From Ophioceras dolichostomum (taxonomy: Eukaryota > Ascomycota > Sordariomycetes > Magnaporthales > Ophioceraceae), in contig PYST01000612.1 in assembly GCA_003049485.1 (NCBI GenBank), positions 1-12,285 on the forward strand: DNA of 12,285 bases. Reading direction: 5' to 3'. Shown here piece after piece: positions 7,734-12,285 of the stretch. Below the pieces are notes generated by a model. It worked only from the letters and a program-made list of their open reading frames with translations. It was not told where the DNA came from and did no database searches. Both the position numbers and the translations under genes were made by a program. Position 1 is the first letter of the stretch; every line of letters begins with the position of its first letter.

Positions 7734-7831
7734 ACAACGAGGACTTCGGCCGTTTGATCGCCTGCACGAAGCCCACTAAGTGGGAATAGTAACAAACGAC
7801 TAAGTCGTCTAGACGAGAAACAGCCATCAAC

Positions 7832-9517
7832 ATGATCAAACTGCTCGTGGGCTTTGGCCTCGTCGTCCTCGCATTCGCGGCCCCAGCGCCTCAGTGGGTA
7901 TTCACCTAAAGCAGCCCGGGTGATCTCCTGGAGTCACATCATCCCAGGGCTAGCAACCCAGCGCCGGGATAAGCTGACATAGTCCCCATAGAATGCCGGC
8001 AGACTACGGCCAGAACACTGGCCCCGTAGGCGGCGTGAGCCCACCCGTGCCCACAGTGACCGCCCCGACCGGCACGCTCCGCGGCGGCATCGACCTGCAG
8101 GGCGGCATCGCGACCCGCCCGCCCGTGGCTGGCGGCGACCCCGCCGAGGTGCCGAACCCGCAGCTCGTGATCGGCCAGGAGGCTGACTCAAAGCTAGGCC
8201 TCTTCCTCGACTTCAACAGCGTCGACGTGCCGCAGCCGATCCGCGGCGCGGTGGGCGAGACGGACCCGGGCCCGCGCACGTTCGAGTACGAGAAGCTCAA
8301 CCCGGACCTGTTCGCGCCGCCGGCGTCAGACAAGGGCGACTTCCCCAACTCGATGTGGGCCATGTCGCTGAGCCGGAACAAGCTGGGCACGGGCGAGAGG
8401 TCGGGCTGGGCGCGTCAGCAGAACACGGCTGTGCTGCCGGTTGCGAAGGCCATGGCTGGGGTGGATATGAGACTGGCTCCGAACGCGTACCGTGAACTCC
8501 ATGTAAGGGGCGTCTCATCTCGTATCGCTGGCTACTGCCTGCCCTCACTCCGGGGGAGGCCCTGCCCCTGCTTGAGCCTTGACTGACTGCTGAGTTGATC
8601 CCATCCAGTGGCATACCTCCGGTGAATGGGCCCTCATCCTCAAAGGAGGCGTCCGCGTGGCTGCCATGAACGAAAATGGCCAGTCCTTCATCGACGATGT
8701 CACGGCCGGAGACGTGTGGTTCTTCCCGCCCGGCATCCCGCACAGCCTCCAGGCCCTCCACGACGGCGCCGAGTTTCTGCTGGTTTTCGACGACGGCGCC
8801 TTCTCCGAGGAGGAGACCTTCCTCGCCACCGAGACCTTCATGCGCAACCCGGAGTCGGTGATGGCCAAGAACCTGGAGGTCAACCTCTCCGCCCTGGCGA
8901 ACGTCCCGACGGAGGAGCTGTACATCTTCAACGGCACGCCCGCGCCCGCCAACATCTCGGAGCAGAACATCACCGGCAGCGCGGGGTCCATCCTCCCGCC
9001 GTTCTCGTACACCTACCACTGGTCCCAGCAGAAACCCTTCGAGGTGCCCGGCGGCGACGTGAAGATCCTCGACCCGCAGTCCTTCCCCATCGCGCCCATG
9101 TTCTCCGCCGCGCTCGTCACCATCCAGCCGGGCGCCATGCGCGAGCTGCACTGGCACACCACCTCGGACGAGTGGAACTTCTTCCTGCAGGGCTCCGCGA
9201 GGATGACCATCTTCGGCGCGCCGTCCTCGTCGCGCACCTTCGACTTCACGTCGGGCGACGTGGGCTACGTGCAGGCGGCGGAGTCGCACTACATCGAGAA
9301 CACGGGCACGGAGGACGTCATCTTCCTGGAGGTGCTGCAGGCGCCCCGGTTCAGCGACATCAGCGTGTCGCAGTGGCTGGCGCTGACGCCGAGGCAGGTC
9401 GTCAAGGACACGCTGAACCTGACGGATGCGGTGCTAGACCGCCTGCCGAGGGACAAGACGCTGCTGAAGGTCGGGAATAGGAACATGACGCAGATTGCTG
9501 TCACTGGGGAGCCTTAG
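7832..9517 (+). CDS. secreted bicupin, oxalate decarboxylase type (three exons)
   Basis: Exons 7832-7893, 7992-8502 and 8609-9517 join to 493 residues. Residues 1-18 (MIKLLVGFGLVVLAFAAP) are a signal peptide; about 20-100 is a Pro/Gly-rich stretch; two cupin domains follow. Cupin 1 has HWHTSGE (metal ligands H191, H193, E197) and GDVWFFPPGIPH (H236). Cupin 2 has HWHTTSDE (H372, H374, E379) and ESHYIENTG (H418). All eight expected Mn ligands are present. The active-site lid reads FSEEETF (E258), matching the SENST lid of Bacillus OxdC that holds the decarboxylation Glu; E432 matches the second-domain Glu. This supports oxalate to formate plus CO2, outside the cell or in the wall; an oxalate oxidase or another bicupin activity is less likely. 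Several N-glycosylation sequons (such as NIS, NIT, NLT, NMT) fit secretion. The first ATG follows catcaac, a good fungal context. The N-terminal extension makes it longer than the roughly 385-residue bacterial enzymes. Confidence 0.9.
7894..7991 (+). other. intron 1 of the bicupin gene
   Basis: 98 bases: donor GTGGGT, branch-site CTGAC at 7974-7978, acceptor CATAG. It is phase 2: CA from exon 1 joins A from exon 2 to give Gln21, after which the frame of ATG 7993 continues. Without splicing the leader runs into TAA at 7907-7909. Splicing here links the signal peptide to the cupin body, which otherwise has none. Confidence 0.85.
8503..8608 (+). other. intron 2 of the bicupin gene
   Basis: 106 bases: donor GTAAGG, CTGAC branch-type sequences near 8582-8588, acceptor CCAG. 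It is phase 0 and falls exactly inside the first-cupin metal motif, between H191 and W192 of HWHTSGE. Reading through it would meet a TGA at 8584-8586; removal restores the continuous cupin motif RELHWH, which confirms both splice sites. Confidence 0.92.
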
Positions 9518-9959
9518 GGAGAAGATCTAACTAGGTGATAGGGTGTACTGGGGTACCTACCTAATTAATATATATACTGGCGTGGGAATGGCTTGATGAG
9601 TTAGTAATGGGGTTCGACCGGGGATAATGAGGGGCTGATTCTGATGAAGAGACGGACGGTGGGCTTGACCTGGGTGGGATATGCTCGCTAATTTCTACGA
9701 GGCAATCAGCACCGTGTTAGTACTACCTGATCGCCGACCATGTCAGCATGGAAGCAAGCGTTTAATTTCGTCTGCATTGATGATTTGCGTGCCTAGGTGC
9801 CTGGCCTGGAGAGACTTGATCAACCAGTGGTCATCAGCGTTCGTGGACCATGATGTTTGTGGCTGGGTGTAAAATTGTTGATAGGCGGTAAGCTGGCGGG
9901 GGCAGCTTGTTCCCAAAAAGGACAAGAGAAACGGAAAAATACAAAGAGAGCGGAGCACT
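9518..9959. other. 3' flank of the bicupin and spacer before LINE-3
   Basis: About 440 bases without a recognisable gene. An AT-rich patch (ttaattaatatatatac, near 9560-9580) shortly after the bicupin stop is a candidate for the 3'-end formation region. The frames crossing this part show no domain; one of them merely runs into LINE-3 endonuclease sequence. Confidence 0.5.
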
Positions 9960-10911
9960 GTTACAGAGAGCCGGGGAGGCCGCTAGAGCCTTCGTTAGAT
10001 ATTTTGCTCGGCTGGACACCGCCTCAGAGGACGCTAGTTGCCGGGGATTTTAATGCAGGGCACTCATCCTGGGATCCGGGCAGAGGACATAGGAACAGGG
10101 GAAGAGCGCTAGCGCGATGGGCAGCATCTCACGAACTGAGATATCTCGGCCAGCCGGGAGAGCCCACACACCAACGAGGAGGGGTCCTCGACCTAATTTT
10201 CGCAATCATCCCCTTCGCAACAGCATCAGTCGACACAACTCTCCACACCTCATCAGATCACAAGCCCCTAAAGATCACTATTCCGAAAACGATGGCAGCG
10301 ACTTTGCAATACCAAAGGCCAGTACTCTCGGCTAAGAAACTTTTACATTTTGCTGACGCGGTCTCTGTGGGCACGCCGGCACTGCCGAGACTCTCAGCCA
10401 ACGCCACAAGGACGGAGATCGATGAGGCGGCGTTAGCGCTTACTACTTTGCTGCAGAAAGCTCAACGCTCCCTCAGCCAAGCGCCCGCAAAAGACAACCG
10501 AGGACAGTCTTGATGGGATGAGACGTGCGAAAAGGCACAGGCGAGACTGCAACGAATCATAAAATTTGGTTTCCCTAGCCGGATAGAAAACGAGATCTAC
10601 CGGGACGTAATTCGGACTGCAAAAAAGCGTTACTGGACTAAGGTCGTCAGCGATGCTACTAACGCCTCCGACCTATATAAAGTAATAAACTGGCACAAGC
10701 TCGGCTCATCAGTGCGGCTTCCTCCACTTGTTGTGAGAGGTAAAGCAGTAACAGCACCCGAGGGTAAGGCGACAGCCCTTAGAGACGAGATCCTCCGGCG
10801 GTACACGGCAGAGGGTGATCTGGCAGACGACCCCCTAGAGCACCCTCCTGCATCAGGAGATCGACGCATTCCATGGGCGACTAAGGTCTCCGAGGCAAGT
10901 GCGCGCAATGT
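9960..10911 (+). pseudogene. LINE-3 endonuclease C-terminal half and linker (stop and frameshift)
   Basis: Motifs of the APE-type endonuclease are present: LVAGDFNAGHSSWDP (GDFN at 10043-10054), LARWAASHELRYLGQPGEPTH, GGVLDLIF and the terminal SDH at 10253-10261. These supply the catalytic Asp/Asn and His positions of the C-terminal half; the N-terminal half with its catalytic Glu is missing because of 5' truncation. TGA at 10511-10513 interrupts the linker; the same frame then continues through AKKRYWTKVVSDA...LYKVINWHKLG to about 10900, where it must shift to enter the RT. In an intact element this domain nicks the target DNA. It is not functional here. Confidence 0.83.
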
Positions 10912-12285
10912 ACCATCGGCACGGCCAACACAGCACCAGGCATCGACAACCTCGCAGTACGACTACTAAAGGCAGCGTGGGGCTCGATCGGCAAATACGT
11001 CCGTCGGCTCTACGAGCAATGCCTAACGACAGGCTACCACCCGGCCGTCTTCCGCGACACTTGAGGTTGTAATGCTGAAAAAGGCTAAAAAGTACGACTT
11101 AACAGACGTCAAGACCTTCAGGCCCATTGCGCTACTGCCGTGCCTAGGCAAAGGGCTCGAACGGCTTATTGCAAAGCGAGTTTCACGTCTTGCCTTCGCC
11201 CATGGGCTGCTCTCACGACAGCACTTTGGAGCGGTCCCAGGTCGCTCGGCCGTAGACCTGGCAGCCTGCGTGGTGCACTTGTTCGAATTGGCATTGCAGA
11301 GCCATATGTGCGCACGATTAGTTACGATGGATGTCCAAGGTGCGTTTGACGCCGTGCTCCGACGCAGGCTCCTCCAGCGTATGATACAACATAGATGGTA
11401 CACGTCACTGGTACGCTGGGTCGCCTCATTTATGGAGGGCAGACAGGTGAGGGTGCGTCTGGAGGACGCCACAACCCCTCTATTTTCTCCAGACCGTGGC
11501 CTCCCCCAAGGATCACCAGCCTCCCCTATACTATTTATGCTTTATATAGCTGCGGTCCTCCCAGCGAGCCGCCCAGCTCGCTTCGGATACGCTAACGACA
11601 TAGGCATTTGCGTTACGGGACGGAGCTCTGAAGAGTGCGCAGCTAAGGCAGCAAGGGAGGTACAGGACATTCTTGATTGGGGAGCGGCCAACCGAGTGCA
11701 TTTTGACCCTGCCAAGAGCGAGCTAATGCACTTTTCGACTCGCAAAACACACGGCTGCCCGTCAGTAGTCACCAACAGCAATTTAACCATCAACCAGGTC
11801 CAACCAGACCCCGCCTGGCCCAATGACCCGGCAGCTCGCCGATGGCTAGGCGTCTTCTTCGATAGAAAGCTATCCTTCCGCCCACATGTCAAGAGACGAC
11901 TCAAAGCGGCGGTGGCAGTCGCCAACCACCTGCGGAACTTGTGCAGCATAACGAACGGGCTCCCAGCATTAGGGACCCGACTTNTGGCAGTCGCCAACCA
12001 CCTGCGGAACTTGTGCAGCATAACGAACGGGCTCCCAGCATTAGGGACCCGACTTGCGGTTAACACTGTCGTCATCCCCACGGCGTTGTACGGAGCTGAG
12101 GCATGGTATGCCGGCCGGACTCGTCCTAACCCAAACATGAAGCCTGGGGTTGCCACATCGGAGATAGACACTCGTCAAGGTCCACTCACCCGGCTGATCG
12201 ATGACGTCCTGAAAATTGCAATCCGAGCAGTTCTTCCAGCATGGAGAACTACACGCACAGCGCTGCTTTTTCGAGAATCGGGCAT
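10912..12285 (+). pseudogene. LINE-3 reverse transcriptase (partial at window edge; YAND active site)
   Basis: The RT begins as TIGTANTAPGIDNLAVRLLK...GYHPAVFRDT in the frame of 10912. It is then shifted by one extra T at 11062, and is open from 11063 to the window end (about 407 codons). Motifs in order: FRPIALLPCLGKGLERLIAKR, RQHFGAVPGRSAVDL, motif A TMDVQGAFD, GLPQGSPASPILFMLY, YAND at 11588-11599, DPAKSELMHFS, RRWLGVFFDRKLSFRPHVK and YGAEAWYAGRT. The first Asp of the catalytic YADD box is Asn (AAC at 11594-11596), which should abolish polymerisation. The open frame crosses the 71-bp duplication and N at 11913-12055, because that unit adds exactly 72 bases. The RNase H and 3' end are beyond the window. 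Confidence 0.87.
11913..12055. repeat. exact 71-bp direct duplication around a single N (probable assembly join)
   Basis: Positions 11913-11983 and 11985-12055 are identical over 71 bases and separated only by the ambiguous base at 11984. The duplicated segment encodes part of the RT thumb region. Alignment with LINE-2 needs only one copy (LINE-2 has one HLRSFSN...LRSAVITVILP segment). Two contig ends that overlap by 71 bases but were joined head-to-tail with an N give exactly this picture, so the second copy is probably not in the genome. Confidence 0.88.

Larger units (their letters stand above)
5562..7831. other. 2.3-kb intergenic region, no gene recognised
   Basis: Both strands carry only short, scattered frames with no domain, no leader peptide and no spliceable conserved reading that I can recognise. 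The first about 150 bases are G-rich 3' flank of CVNH copy 3. A degenerate TATC/TACC run lies near 5850-5875 (ctatctacctatctgctatc). Small structured sites at 6669-6696, 7120-7136, 7655-7673 and 7712-7733 are listed where notable. The right end is presumably the bicupin promoter. A fast-evolving or RNA gene cannot be excluded from sequence alone. Confidence 0.5.
9960..12285 (+). mobile_element. LINE-3: Tad/I-like non-LTR retrotransposon, 5'-truncated, continues past window
   Basis: From about 9960 the sequence reads as the C-terminal half of an APE endonuclease, a linker and a reverse transcriptase, running off the right edge. Its RT is clearly related to LINE-2, with the same motifs throughout, but the sequences differ enough to be separate lineages or old copies. 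The 5' end is placed where YREPG...LLGWTPPQRTLVAGDFN begins to match LINE endonucleases, so ORF1 and the endonuclease N-terminal half are missing. All three LINEs lie in the same orientation. Whether it has the shared 3' terminal block cannot be seen here. Confidence 0.87.

Noticed and set aside
8297..9289. 330-codon open frame on the minus strand across the bicupin gene
   Set aside because: It is an antisense shadow caused by GC-rich third positions in the bicupin; its composition is Gly/Arg/Glu-rich with no domain, and it crosses an intron.
8626..9480. 284-codon plus-strand frame overlapping bicupin exon 3
   Set aside because: Arg/Pro/His-rich composition is typical of an off-frame reading; the real frame contains all cupin ligands.
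11913..12055. 71-bp duplication as a real tandem expansion in the RT
   Set aside because: The single N between identical copies and the one-copy state in LINE-2 fit an assembly join better.
1..12285. tRNA, rRNA or bacterial-type operon features
   Set aside because: No tRNA-like T-loop and acceptor combination, rRNA-like block, Shine-Dalgarno spacing or operon layout was found; introns and LINEs indicate a fungal genome.

Overview
The window looks like draft-assembly sequence from a filamentous ascomycete (Pezizomycotina; species not determined). The reasons are short GT-AG introns with CTGAC branch sites, GC-rich secreted-protein genes preceded by CT-rich leaders, cyanovirin-N homologue (CVNH) genes, and decayed Tad/I-like non-LTR retrotransposons (LINEs) carrying APE endonuclease, reverse transcriptase (RT), RNase H and CCHC modules. 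An N at 11984 lies between two exact 71-bp copies, which points to a badly joined gap.

Layout, left to right. The 3' end of LINE-1 (1-85) runs straight into the back part of a CVNH gene (86-355). A stretch of about 1 kb with no recognisable gene follows. LINE-2 (about 1375-4090) is 5'-truncated and carries RT, RNase H and a C-terminal zinc knuckle, all broken by stops and frameshifts; it ends in (CAT)18. Ninety bases later comes a second CVNH copy with one frameshift (4181-4596), then an intact, secreted CVNH protein (5121-5561). About 2.3 kb without a gene holds a near-perfect palindrome, a hairpin and a small direct repeat. A three-exon gene for a secreted bicupin of the oxalate decarboxylase type occupies 7832-9517. 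From about 9960 to the right edge lies LINE-3, with the endonuclease C-terminal half and an RT that is open to the window end but carries YAND instead of YADD.

Biology. The two apparently working genes both encode predicted secreted proteins: a small lectin-like CVNH protein and a manganese bicupin predicted to act on oxalate. Nothing shows that they are co-regulated. The clearest story is a secreted-protein family (CVNH) undergoing birth and death in a LINE-rich compartment: one copy cut by a LINE, one frameshifted with a LINE just upstream of its start, one intact. Several RT lesions are C:G-to-T:A changes in CpA/TpG context, compatible with mild repeat-induced point mutation. I found no convincing previously undescribed system; the CVNH cluster is the best candidate for a second look.
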